DNA of 24,700 nucleotides, taken from NCBI GenBank assembly GCA_030666985.1, contig DAOUWT010000008.1, positions 1 through 24,700 of the forward strand, in the 5' to 3' direction. This DNA comes from Chloroflexota bacterium (GTDB taxonomy: Bacteria > Chloroflexota > Anaerolineae > Anaerolineales > UBA11858). How positions within the stretch are numbered: the stretch's first letter is position 1; each line of letters starts with the position of its first letter. The notes beneath the pieces are model-generated. The model ran no database searches and was not told the origin of the DNA. It worked only from the letters and a program-made list of their open reading frames with translations. Positions 7,442-14,735 of the stretch are shown one piece after another. The position numbers and the translations under genes were made by a program.

Positions 7442-8403
7442 ACTTCACCATCATCCTACACGCCGGAGTTGCCACCGGCACAGTTTTGCTTTTCGCCGCT
7501 ATTGGAGAAATTTTCACTGAGCGCTCTGGCATCCTCAACTTGGGAGTAGAGGGCATGATGCTCTTAGGAGCCATGGCTGGATTTTCCATCTCCCTGGCTA
7601 CCGAAAGTCCGTGGTTAGGCGTACTCGTAGCCATGCTCGCCGGGGGAGCATTGAGCCTGGCCCACGGCGTGGTCACCATCCACTTTCAAGCCGACCAAGT
7701 CGTGAGCGGGCTTTCCTTGACATTTCTCGGAACTGGACTGGCCCTTGTCCTGGGAGAGGGATTAACCGGGCAAACACCCCCCCTCCTCCTGGACTACAAC
7801 ATCCCCCTCCTGAGTTCTATCCCCGTTATTGGCCCAGCCCTCTTTCAAGATCACGGAATACTGGTTTACGTGGGTTATCTCGCTGCCCCTCTGGCCTGGT
7901 ACTACATCAACAAAACGCGCCCCGGCATGCACCTCCGTGCTGTGGGACAAAAACCTTCCGCCGCCGACTCTGTGGGCGTCAACGTTTACGGCATCCGCTA
8001 CATCTACACATTCGTTGGCGGATGTTTGGCCGGTTTAGCGGGTGCCATCATCAGCCTCTCCGTCTCACCTGGCTGGTACAGCTCCCAAACCACCTCCGGC
8101 CAAGGCTGGATAGCGATAGCCCTGGTGATCTTCGCCCAGTGGAACCCCATGCGTGCCGCTCTGGGCGGATACCTCTTTGGCATGTTACGCCGCCTGATTT
8201 TGGACTTACAAGGCCCGCGCATCCTGCTGGGCTTCGCCAACCCACTGTACATCAACTCAAACTACAGCTTCTTTCTAATCATGACCCCCTATGTATTGAC
8301 CATCATCGCCCTCATTTTCGGCTCACGCGCCGTTGCCAAAAAACGGGCTGGGTCACCTTCAGCTTTGGGCCTGCCCTACGTGCGGGGCGAGCGGGGTAAA
8401 TAA
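7438..8403 (+). CDS. BMP/nucleoside-type ABC importer, permease 2
   Basis: 321-residue integral membrane protein of the same BPD_transp_2 class, corresponding to the smaller permease (NupQ/YufQ type). Family segments seen are IGEIFTERSGILNLGVEGMM near the N-terminus, the GADQVVSGL-like stretch (ADQVVSGLSLTFLGTG), RAVGQKPSAADSVGVNVYGIRY and SGQGWIAIALVIFAQWNP. The start overlaps the stop of permease 1 by four bases. The last ~15 residues are basic and Gly/Arg-rich and should lie in the cytoplasm. With the genes before it this completes a four-part importer. Confidence 0.93.
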   Translation: MNFTIILHAGVATGTVLLFAAIGEIFTERSGILNLGVEGMMLLGAMAGFSISLATESPWLGVLVAMLAGGALSLAHGVVTIHFQADQVVSGLSLTFLGTGLALVLGEGLTGQTPPLLLDYNIPLLSSIPVIGPALFQDHGILVYVGYLAAPLAWYYINKTRPGMHLRAVGQKPSAADSVGVNVYGIRYIYTFVGGCLAGLAGAIISLSVSPGWYSSQTTSGQGWIAIALVIFAQWNPMRAALGGYLFGMLRRLILDLQGPRILLGFANPLYINSNYSFFLIMTPYVLTIIALIFGSRAVAKKRAGSPSALGLPYVRGERGK

Positions 8404-8449
8404 AATCAGCAGACCCTATCTCATTTCAATAACAAGGAAAACTTCTTTC

Positions 8450-9688
8450 ATGAAAAAATTTATTGGCTACCAGTGTTCGGTTTGCGGAACCGAATACCCC
8501 CCTAAGGATGTCTTTTATACCTGCCCGGCAGATGGCGGAAATTTAGACGTTATTTTGGATTACCCGGCCCTGCGGGAATTGCCGGGGGATGAACTGATCC
8601 TCAGCGGGGAACCCTCCCTGTGGCGTTATCTCCCCCTGTTGCCCGTATCCCACCTGGTGGGGGAGGGAACCCCCCTCCGGGCGGCTGGCTGGACCCCCAC
8701 GTACTCCCCCCCGGGGTTGCGGGAATCCTTGGGGCTAGGTTATCTGTGGGTCAAGGATGAAAGCTCCAACCCCTCAGCCTCATTCAAAGACCGCGCCAGC
8801 GCACTCTTAGTGGCCCGTGCCCGCGAAATCGGAGCCGAAGTGATCGTCACTGCATCCACCGGCAACGCTGGGGCTGCCCTGGCGGGGATGGCGGCTGCCG
8901 TGGGGCATAAGGCAGTCATCTTCGCGCCTAAATCCGCGCCCCCAGCCAAAATCGCTCAATTGCGAGTCTACGGAGCCACCGTGATCTTGGTCGATGACAA
9001 CTACGACGCTGCCTTCCAACTTTCCCTAGAAGCCACAAAAGAATTCGGCTGGTATAACCGCAACACGGGCTACAACCCCTTCACGGCCGAGGGTAAGAAG
9101 ACGGCCGCCTTCGAGATTTGGGAAACGGTTCTGGCTCCGAATGACTTTGACACTCCTGCCTGCATCTTCATCTCTGTAGGAGACGGCAATATCATCTCTG
9201 GCATTCACAAAGGCTTTAAGGATTTATACGAAATTGGCCAAATTGAGGGGATGCCGCGCATCTTCGGCTGCCAATCCACCGGCTCGGCGGCTATCGCCAA
9301 CGCCTACGCGGCGGGCAACGAAGACATCACCGCCGTCTCTGCCGACACCCTGGCAGACAGCATCTCCGTCAACCTACCCAGCGACGGCTTGCGTGCCCTC
9401 CGGGCCGCCACCCAAACCAACGGCGCCTACGTCACAGTGGAAGACAGCGCCATCCTTGAAGCCATCACCGACCTGGGACGGGTGGGCATCTTCTCTGAAC
9501 CCGCGGCTGCCACCGCCTACGCCGGGCTAAAGAAAGCCGTTCAGGATGGGATAATCACTCCCCAAGACCCCGTCGTAGTCCTAAACACCGGCTCCGGCCT
9601 CAAAGATGTAAAAGCAGCCATGCAAGCCGCTGGCCCTGCCCCTGTAATTGAGCCAAAACTGGCCGCGGTGAAGAAGTTACTCGCATGA
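8450..9688 (+). CDS. thrC: Threonine synthase-like PLP enzyme
   Basis: 412-residue fold-type II PLP enzyme. The N-terminus has a small zinc-ribbon-like pattern (CSVCG at 9-13, later YTCPADGG), common in bacterial threonine synthases. The PLP lysine lies in SFKDR within KDESSNPSASFKDR; a phosphate loop appears as TASTGNAG and the PLP-ring contact near the C-terminus as NTGSGLKD. The reaction would be O-phosphohomoserine to threonine plus phosphate. The ATG at 8450 after CAAGGAAAA is chosen; the frame opens at 8333 but that stretch overlaps the permease gene. Position in a carbamoyl/nucleobase cluster leaves open a role on another amino acid, such as a diaminopropionate-type beta-elimination. 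No other homoserine-pathway gene is in the window. Confidence 0.82.
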   Translation: MKKFIGYQCSVCGTEYPPKDVFYTCPADGGNLDVILDYPALRELPGDELILSGEPSLWRYLPLLPVSHLVGEGTPLRAAGWTPTYSPPGLRESLGLGYLWVKDESSNPSASFKDRASALLVARAREIGAEVIVTASTGNAGAALAGMAAAVGHKAVIFAPKSAPPAKIAQLRVYGATVILVDDNYDAAFQLSLEATKEFGWYNRNTGYNPFTAEGKKTAAFEIWETVLAPNDFDTPACIFISVGDGNIISGIHKGFKDLYEIGQIEGMPRIFGCQSTGSAAIANAYAAGNEDITAVSADTLADSISVNLPSDGLRALRAATQTNGAYVTVEDSAILEAITDLGRVGIFSEPAAATAYAGLKKAVQDGIITPQDPVVVLNTGSGLKDVKAAMQAAGPAPVIEPKLAAVKKLLA

Positions 9689-10662
9689 AATCCTCAAACC
9701 AATCTCCCAATCCCCCAATTTCCCAATCTACCAATATACCAACCTACTCAATAATCGCCCCCATCTATAACGAAGTTAAAAATATCCCCGAACTCTACCG
9801 CCGCGTCAGTGAAGTGATGGAAAATAGCGGTGAATCGTGGGAATTGGTCATGGTGGACGACGGCTCCAGCGACGGTTCCACTGACTTGATGCGGAAGTTG
9901 GCCGAGAAGGATGCCCGTGTCCGCCCCGTGATCTTCGCCCGCAACTTTGGCCACCAGATCGCCGTCACCGCCGGCATGGACTACAGCCGAGGTGAGGCCA
10001 TGGTTGTCATTGACGCAGACCTCCAAGACCCTCCGGAGGTGATCCTGGAACTGATTGCTAAATGGCGCGAGGGCTACGAGGTGGTTTACGCCGTCCGTGC
10101 CGAACGGGAGGGAGAGAGCTGGTTCAAGCTTTTCACCGCGGCGGCTTTTTATCGTCTCATCCAACGTATCACCGATGTGGACATCCCTCTTGATACCGGC
10201 GACTTCCGTTTAGTGGATAGGAAAGTGGTGGACGTCATGGGTCAAATGCGTGAGCGGCACCGCTTTTTACGAGGCATGTCCTCTTGGGTGGGTTTCGAAC
10301 ATATCGGCGTGGAGTATAAACGCGCCGAGCGTTTCGCAGGGGAGACCAAGTACCCGCTCCGCAAAATGCTCAAATTTGCCAGCGATGCCATCACCGGATT
10401 TTCGTACTTCCCCTTGCAGCTTGCCACTTATATTGGCTTTGTCGCGGCTGGTTTTAGCTGCCTGGCAATCCCCGTCGTGATCGCCTTGCGTCTGGCGGGG
10501 TCGCATGCCTTTTACGGCCAGGCCTCTACCCTCATCGCCGTCCTCTTCCTCGGCGGCGTGCAGCTTATTTCCCTGGGAATCCTGGGGGAATACATAGGGC
10601 GTCTGTATGACGAAGCCAAGGGTCGTCCCCTTTATGTCGTTCGGGATGCCCCGGAGGAGTAA
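9685..10662 (+). CDS. GT2 family glycosyltransferase (GtrB/DPM1-like, membrane-bound)
   Basis: 325-residue polyprenyl-phosphate sugar transferase. The GT-A domain shows APIYNEVKNIPEL, the nucleotide-binding DDGSSDGS and the metal-binding DADLQDPPE. A RxxDxGDFRL-like region (DTGDFRLVDRKV) and RFLRGMSSWVG follow. Two hydrophobic segments near the C-terminus (about residues 250-275 and 287-312) fit the GtrB/ArnC group that loads a sugar on undecaprenyl phosphate at the cytoplasmic face. The start ATG overlaps the upstream stop (ATGA), implying translational coupling. The first ~20 codons are made of CCCAAT-type heptamer repeat DNA and encode a Ser/Pro/Asn/Gln-rich tail without homology to the family. 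Why it sits among PLP enzymes is unclear. Confidence 0.9.
   Translation: MKSSNQSPNPPISQSTNIPTYSIIAPIYNEVKNIPELYRRVSEVMENSGESWELVMVDDGSSDGSTDLMRKLAEKDARVRPVIFARNFGHQIAVTAGMDYSRGEAMVVIDADLQDPPEVILELIAKWREGYEVVYAVRAEREGESWFKLFTAAAFYRLIQRITDVDIPLDTGDFRLVDRKVVDVMGQMRERHRFLRGMSSWVGFEHIGVEYKRAERFAGETKYPLRKMLKFASDAITGFSYFPLQLATYIGFVAAGFSCLAIPVVIALRLAGSHAFYGQASTLIAVLFLGGVQLISLGILGEYIGRLYDEAKGRPLYVVRDAPEE
9697..9745. repeat. CCCAATC heptamer array inside the 5' end of the glycosyltransferase gene
   Basis: Units CCAATCT, CCCAATC, CCCCAAT, TTCCCAAT, CTACCAAT and ATACCAAC follow each other within the reading frame, directly after the start codon and before the first conserved residues (YSIIAPIYNE). Confidence 0.8.
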
Positions 10663-10797
10663 AACGTGAAGACGTGAAACGTGAAGCGTGAATTCACTCT
10701 CGCTCAAGGTGCAACGCACTTAGGACTGCAAGTGCAATGCACCTCACTCATTACTCGTCACGTATCACTTATCACTTTAGTTGAAAGGAAAAAAAAT
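10663..10797. repeat. Heptamer arrays flanking a nested palindrome
   Basis: TGAARCG-type heptads at 10664-10700 (CGTGAAG, ACGTGAA, ACGTGAA, GCGTGAA) are followed by two 15-nt arms, AGGTGCAACGCACTT (10707-10721) and AAGTGCAATGCACCT (10730-10744). They are inverted copies of each other (13 of 15 match) and each is also a 6-3-6 hairpin. TCACTCA/TCACTTA heptads follow to 10780, then the ribosome site GAAAGGA of the next gene. Confidence 0.75.
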
Positions 10798-12258
10798 ATG
10801 ATTGATTTAACAATGCACGAAGAACAACTAGAACGAGCAGTAGAACGGGCCCAGGAGCGGAATATTATCATTCCCACCTTTGCCCAGATGAAGAACCCCG
10901 ACTTGATTCCCGACAGCGTCAAGGAGGATTTGTCCCCGCTGGGCCTTTGGGATATCACCTCCCGCAACCTTTTCCGCATCACCTGGAAGAACGAGCCGGT
11001 TTCGTCCGGGGGTGGGTTTGGGGGCGTCAATTATGTTGAACTGCCCTCCAGCCTGACCGGCGTAGAGGCCCGGGTCATCGCCTTGGTCGGGAAATGGTTT
11101 CCCACCGGGGCGCACAAGGTGGGGGCCACCTTCGGATGTCTCGTCCCCCCGCTGGTTACAGGCCAGTTTGACCCCACCTTCCACAAAGCGGTTTGGCCAT
11201 CCACCGGCAATTACTGCCGGGGCGGGGCGTATGACTCCACGCTATTGTCTTGCGATTCGATAGCTATCCTCCCCGAGGGGATGAGCCGGGAGCGCTTTGA
11301 GTGGCTCCAAACAGTGGCCGGAGAGGTCATTGCCACGCCAGGATGCGAGAGTAACGTCAAAGAAATTTTCGACAAAGTGTGGGAACTGCGTGCGACTCGG
11401 GACAATATCTTCGTCTTCAACCAGTTTGAGGAATTTGGGAACTACCTTTGGCATTACGATGTCACCGGTCACGCCATGGAGGAAGTTTTGCAAGAGGCGC
11501 TTGGCCCGCGAGATACATATCGAGGTTTGGCGCTGACTACCGGTTCCGCCGGCACTATTGGGTGCGGGGACTACATGAAGCAGCTTTTCCCCGGCAGCAA
11601 GATTGCCGCCGGTGAGGCTTTGCAATGCCCCACTTTGCTAGAAAATGGCTTTGGCGGCCACCGCATCGAGGGAATTGGCGACAAACACGTGCCCTGGATT
11701 CATAATGTCAAGAACACGGATATGCTTATTGCTATTGATGATAATGACGTTGTAAATTTGGCCCGCTTGTTCAATGAGCCTGCCGGACGCGAGTATTTAG
11801 TAGAGCAAGGCGTTTCTGAGGATATAGTTGGTCAATTGGACTTGCTAGGCTTCTCTAGCATCGCTAATACGCTGATGGCCATTAAGATGGCTAAGTATTA
11901 TGAACTTGGCGAGAATGATGTTATTCTCACCGTATGGACTGACTCTATGGAGCTTTACCAGAGCCGCCTGACAGAAATGCACGAGGAGTTTGGTGAGTAC
12001 GCTGAGGTAGACGCTGCCGTTCACTACGCCCGCGACCTGAAAGGGGCATCCACCGATCACCTCCAGGAACTGACTTACGAAGACCGCCGCCGGGTGCACA
12101 ACCTGAAGTACTTTACCTGGATTGAACAGCAAGGCAAGACTTACGAAGAGATTCTGGAACAATGGTACAACGATGAGTACTGGACCAACTTCCAGCAGCA
12201 AATCCCTGAGATGGATGAATTGATCGAGGAATTCAACGCTAAGGTGGGTTTGTTGTAA
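10798..12258 (+). CDS. Fold-type II PLP-dependent enzyme (cysteine synthase-like family)
   Basis: 486-residue enzyme of the tryptophan-synthase-beta superfamily, longer than cysteine synthase or threonine synthase. The likely PLP lysine is in PTGAHKVGATFG, the substrate/phosphate loop in STGNYCRGGAY, and a C-terminal ring-binding Gly/Ser loop is TTGSAGTIGCGDYMK. The C-terminal ~90 residues are helical, acidic and rich in Glu, Tyr and Trp. The ATG at 10798 after GAAAGGAAAAAAA is chosen; an upstream in-frame extension to 10681 would translate repeat DNA. The reaction is not known. In other genomes YgeW clusters carry diaminopropionate ammonia-lyase (YgeX), also fold-type II, so this enzyme could take that slot; that is inference. 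A strong terminator follows. Confidence 0.85.
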   Translation: MIDLTMHEEQLERAVERAQERNIIIPTFAQMKNPDLIPDSVKEDLSPLGLWDITSRNLFRITWKNEPVSSGGGFGGVNYVELPSSLTGVEARVIALVGKWFPTGAHKVGATFGCLVPPLVTGQFDPTFHKAVWPSTGNYCRGGAYDSTLLSCDSIAILPEGMSRERFEWLQTVAGEVIATPGCESNVKEIFDKVWELRATRDNIFVFNQFEEFGNYLWHYDVTGHAMEEVLQEALGPRDTYRGLALTTGSAGTIGCGDYMKQLFPGSKIAAGEALQCPTLLENGFGGHRIEGIGDKHVPWIHNVKNTDMLIAIDDNDVVNLARLFNEPAGREYLVEQGVSEDIVGQLDLLGFSSIANTLMAIKMAKYYELGENDVILTVWTDSMELYQSRLTEMHEEFGEYAEVDAAVHYARDLKGASTDHLQELTYEDRRRVHNLKYFTWIEQQGKTYEEILEQWYNDEYWTNFQQQIPEMDELIEEFNAKVGLL

Positions 12259-12280
12259 ATAAACACCTCTTTAGAAAAGG

Positions 12281-12323
12281 AAAACCCGCTGCTTGCGTAT
12301 TGTGCGATTGGCGGGTTTTTTTG
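12281..12323 (+). terminator. Rho-independent terminator ending the + strand cluster
   Basis: AAAACCCGC at 12281-12289 pairs with GCGGGTTTT at 12311-12319, and the T run continues to 12322. It lies 22 bases after the PLP enzyme stop. The A run on the 5' side could also serve the convergent gene on the - strand. Confidence 0.85.
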
Positions 12324-12392
12324 TTTTTGAAAGTCCACGTTCAAGGAAGTCAAACATTGATTTCGCGAAGCAAGTCCACCACGCGCAAGTTG

Positions 12393-13376
12393 TCAATCGA
12401 CGCTAATTTCTTCTCCCACAAGCAGGTCTTTATAAGCCTCCCCAAAAGCTGACCGAAAAGCGTTAATGCTCCAGTCGCAGCTATCATGCGCCGAGAGGGA
12501 AACGAGTTGCGGGTTGCGTTCTCTGAGGTAGCCAATGGCCTCCTTCACATCCTCGCACGTGACGGGCGTCCAGGGCCATTTACCTGTGCCCAAAATGCTC
12601 TGGATTGGCAATCCCAGTTTTTTCTCCCGTGAGGCAGTCACCGGGTAATGTAATCCGCCAACCATGCCATAGAGGGGAGCATCGAAGAGCATTTTGGCCC
12701 GGTCAATGATGCCTTGGAGGGTGGAGTGCCCGCATCCGACGATGAGGACGATGCCTTTCCCCTCAACATTAACAGCCAGGGATTGCTCTGGCGTGTATCC
12801 CAGGAAAAACAATTGCCGGGGGATAGTTCCCGTAGTGGCGACACCGGGAGCAAGGGGCTGGGGTTTTTCCGTTGTGGACACATCTGCCGTGGGGTGGGTG
12901 AGCGGGATGGGCACGTAAGCGGGGAGCTTTTTCAAGTCAAGCGGCTGGCCAGAGAGGCCAAAGGATTTTTGTCGTTGGTGCCTCATGCCTCCCACATGAT
13001 CCAGATGATTATGGGAAATCACCACCATATCTAGCTCAGATACGCTCACGCCCAAGGTTTCCATGTTGCGTAAGAGCGGAGAGGGATGCTCGTTTTGAGC
13101 GTTAAACCCCACATCAAAGAGGATGGTGGTCTCGTCAGCGCGAATCAGGTACGAGACGCCAGCCTCTCCCGTTAGACTCTGGTCTTTGGTCTCCCAATCA
13201 ATGAGCGGGAGAATGGTCAAGTTCTTCACAGTGCCAAGGTCTTTGATTTTGGGATAATGCGCGGCAGCTAGTTCGCGGTTGACGCGGCGGCGTCCAAGCC
13301 AAAAGCGGATTACCATCCCCCCCAGAGCGGCCAGCACTATCCCGACTAGAAGAGTAATTGTCTGTATGATTTCCAT
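12393..13376 (-). CDS. MBL-fold metallohydrolase with N-terminal membrane anchor
   Basis: 327-residue metallo-beta-lactamase-fold protein resembling the COG1237 type (dihydropterin-aminobenzene phosphate synthase-like). Residues about 5-27 form one hydrophobic anchor followed by RRR, so the domain probably faces the cytoplasm. The metal motif is SHNHLDHVGG; further candidate ligands are in VGCGHSTLQGI, GGLHY and SAHDSCDW. Substrate unknown. The start ATG at 13376 has GGAG seven bases upstream. It is convergent with the + strand cluster and is separated from the aldo/keto reductases by a 470-base non-coding stretch, so it is probably its own transcript. Confidence 0.87.
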   Translation of the reverse strand: MEIIQTITLLVGIVLAALGGMVIRFWLGRRRVNRELAAAHYPKIKDLGTVKNLTILPLIDWETKDQSLTGEAGVSYLIRADETTILFDVGFNAQNEHPSPLLRNMETLGVSVSELDMVVISHNHLDHVGGMRHQRQKSFGLSGQPLDLKKLPAYVPIPLTHPTADVSTTEKPQPLAPGVATTGTIPRQLFFLGYTPEQSLAVNVEGKGIVLIVGCGHSTLQGIIDRAKMLFDAPLYGMVGGLHYPVTASREKKLGLPIQSILGTGKWPWTPVTCEDVKEAIGYLRERNPQLVSLSAHDSCDWSINAFRSAFGEAYKDLLVGEEISVD

Positions 13377-13430
13377 GTTTTAACTCCAATGTGGTCCTTT
13401 AGGATTTCACGGGGTTGAACAAATATTTGC

Positions 13431-13494
13431 CACGAATTAGTACGAATACCAAAGAGTACGCACAGCGAAGACAAAAACTTTGGTAAAAATTCGT
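13431..13494. repeat. Imperfect inverted repeat upstream of the MBL gene
   Basis: ACGAATACCAAAG (13442-13454) pairs with CTTTGGT (13478-13484) and, after a 4-base bulge, ATTCGT (13489-13494). An overlapping outer pair is CACGAATT (13431-13438) with AATTCGTG (13488-13495). It could be an upstream folded element or the remnant of a small repeat; no ORF is present. Confidence 0.5.
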
Positions 13495-13567
13495 GCAATT
13501 AGTGACGAAAAAATGTGCCTTGATAAATCTGTCCCGTAAGTTCCGAGAGGCTCTCTAATGTAAAATA

Positions 13568-13582
13568 AGGTGCATTGCACTT
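13568..13582. repeat. Single half-copy of the GTGC-type palindrome
   Basis: AGGTGCATTGCACTT is the same 15-nt arm as those at 10707-10744 and 23146-23240. Only one arm is present. It marks the exact left edge of recognisable helicase-derived coding sequence. Confidence 0.7.
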
Positions 13583-13774
13583 TCAAGAGGTAATAATGGG
13601 CGGAATTCCAATCGTCGAGATAAAATGTCTCACGAAGAAGGGATGGTACGCCTGACTCTCAGCGCCGGAAAGGCTAATGGTGTCCGCCCAAGTGACATAG
13701 TTGGTTCAATTGCCGGTCATGCTGATATTCCGGGCCGCTCTATTGGGAAGATTTTCATTAAAAAAATTAAATAG
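13583..13774 (+). pseudogene. Remnant of a DEAD-box RNA helicase C-terminal (DbpA-type RNA-binding) domain
   Basis: Reading from the codon at 13583, the frame gives a short Arg/Gly/Asn linker (SRGNNGRNSNRRDK), then MSHEEGMVRLTLSAGK, NGVRPSDIVGSIAG and IPGRSIGKIFI, ending at TAG 13772-13774. The pattern GMVRL..L..G...GVRP.DIVG.IA......IG.I.I is the hallmark of the DbpA-type domain at the end of DeaD/CsdA helicases. The helicase core is absent: a stop lies in frame at 13556-13558, and palindromic repeat DNA replaces the upstream part. The first ATG with a ribosome site (13596) is out of frame. The longest ATG-started reading is 49 residues (13625-13774). It is most likely a 3' fragment left by deletion or rearrangement; a tiny functional RNA-binding protein is less likely. 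Confidence 0.75.
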
Positions 13775-13810
13775 GGCAATTAACAAAAGAACGGCCGTCG
13801 TTATTCTCTC

Positions 13811-13847
13811 TCAGGAACGCGGTTCCTCAGAGGAACCGCGTTCCTGA
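13811..13847. repeat. Perfect 17-bp hairpin made of two 6-3-6 palindromes
   Basis: AGGAACGCGGTTCCT (13813-13827) and AGGAACCGCGTTCCT (13831-13845) are inverted copies separated by CAG, with one to two further pairs outside. Each arm is itself AGGAAC-NNN-GTTCCT. It starts one base past the stop of the aldo/keto reductase on the - strand and may terminate that transcript, although no T run follows on that strand. Confidence 0.85.
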
Positions 13848-14705
13848 TTAGATAAATAGCGGCGCCATTTCCAGTTTTGTGGCCATCTCGGCCATCGCTT
13901 CTTCGGACGGGGCTGATTGGAAGCGGCTGGCGGCGTCCAATACTTTGGGGAGCAGGTGGATGTCGCCTGCTGTGTTCAAGAAGATGTCCTGACGGCCTAA
14001 TGCCCAATGTATGGCCTGGTCAATATTGGCTTGATCTTCAAATGGTTCGTACCAGGTGCTGCGGGTTTGCGGCTTATCTCCCCATGGCCGGCGGACAAGG
14101 GTCTTGATGGCCTGCATGGCTACATTCCGCTCCTGGCAAATTTCTAGGAGGGTCTCGAAATCGGCAGCATATTGAGGGTTCTGCATCATGGTATAGTTGT
14201 AGGGCAACAACACTGAGTCAAAGTCAAAACGCTCTAGGCTGCGTTTGTGCATAGCGGCGACAGTCACGCCGTGGCCGGTCACGCCCAGGAAGCGTACTAG
14301 TCCTTGCTCGCGAGCCTCGATGAACGCTTTCAGAGCACCGCCTGGCCCCATGGCCGTTTCCCAGTCCCCCGGGTCCACCAGGACGTGCATCTGCCACAGA
14401 TCTACGTAATCCACACGCAAGCGTTTTAAGGAACGGCGCAGTTCCTCCCAGGCGCCTTGGTACGTGCGTTCTTCCGTCTTGGTGGCCAGGAAGAAGTTCT
14501 GGCGATGCTGCTTCATCCATGGCCCAATACGCAGCTCCGCTTCGCCATACGAGGCGGCGGTGTCTATGTGGTTGATGCCATACTCCAACAGCACTTCCAA
14601 TGTGCGGTCGGCCTCGGCTTGGGTCACTCTGCTGAGGGCGGCTGCTCCAAATAGGGTGCGTGTGCTCTTATGGCCTGTACGTCCGAAAGCTTGTTTTTTG
14701 ATCAT
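13848..14705 (-). CDS. Aldo/keto reductase 1
   Basis: 285-residue AKR-superfamily NAD(P)H oxidoreductase with a (beta/alpha)8 barrel. The catalytic Asp and Tyr lie in HIDTAASYGEAE, the Lys in FLATKTEE and the His in LWQMHVL. The protein is a little short because the C-terminal loop is reduced. Substrate unknown; the sequence style resembles the smaller bacterial AKR proteins annotated as general aldo/keto reductases. The start ATG at 14705 has AAGGAA upstream. It lies 30 bases after a second AKR gene on the same strand, probably in one transcript, but the two are divergent in sequence and not a recent duplication. Confidence 0.9.
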   Translation of the reverse strand: MIKKQAFGRTGHKSTRTLFGAAALSRVTQAEADRTLEVLLEYGINHIDTAASYGEAELRIGPWMKQHRQNFFLATKTEERTYQGAWEELRRSLKRLRVDYVDLWQMHVLVDPGDWETAMGPGGALKAFIEAREQGLVRFLGVTGHGVTVAAMHKRSLERFDFDSVLLPYNYTMMQNPQYAADFETLLEICQERNVAMQAIKTLVRRPWGDKPQTRSTWYEPFEDQANIDQAIHWALGRQDIFLNTAGDIHLLPKVLDAASRFQSAPSEEAMAEMATKLEMAPLFI

Positions 14706-14735
14706 TTAGCGATTCCTTTAATTAGAACCTGTTTT

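Noticed and set aside
7611..8399. 262-codon + strand ORF within permease 2
   Set aside because: Different frame from the clear permease; Arg/Pro/His-rich composition typical of a shadow frame in GC-rich coding DNA.
10681..10797. N-terminal extension of the 486-residue PLP enzyme
   Set aside because: The extension would translate heptamer and palindromic repeat DNA, and a good ribosome site lies just before the internal ATG at 10798.
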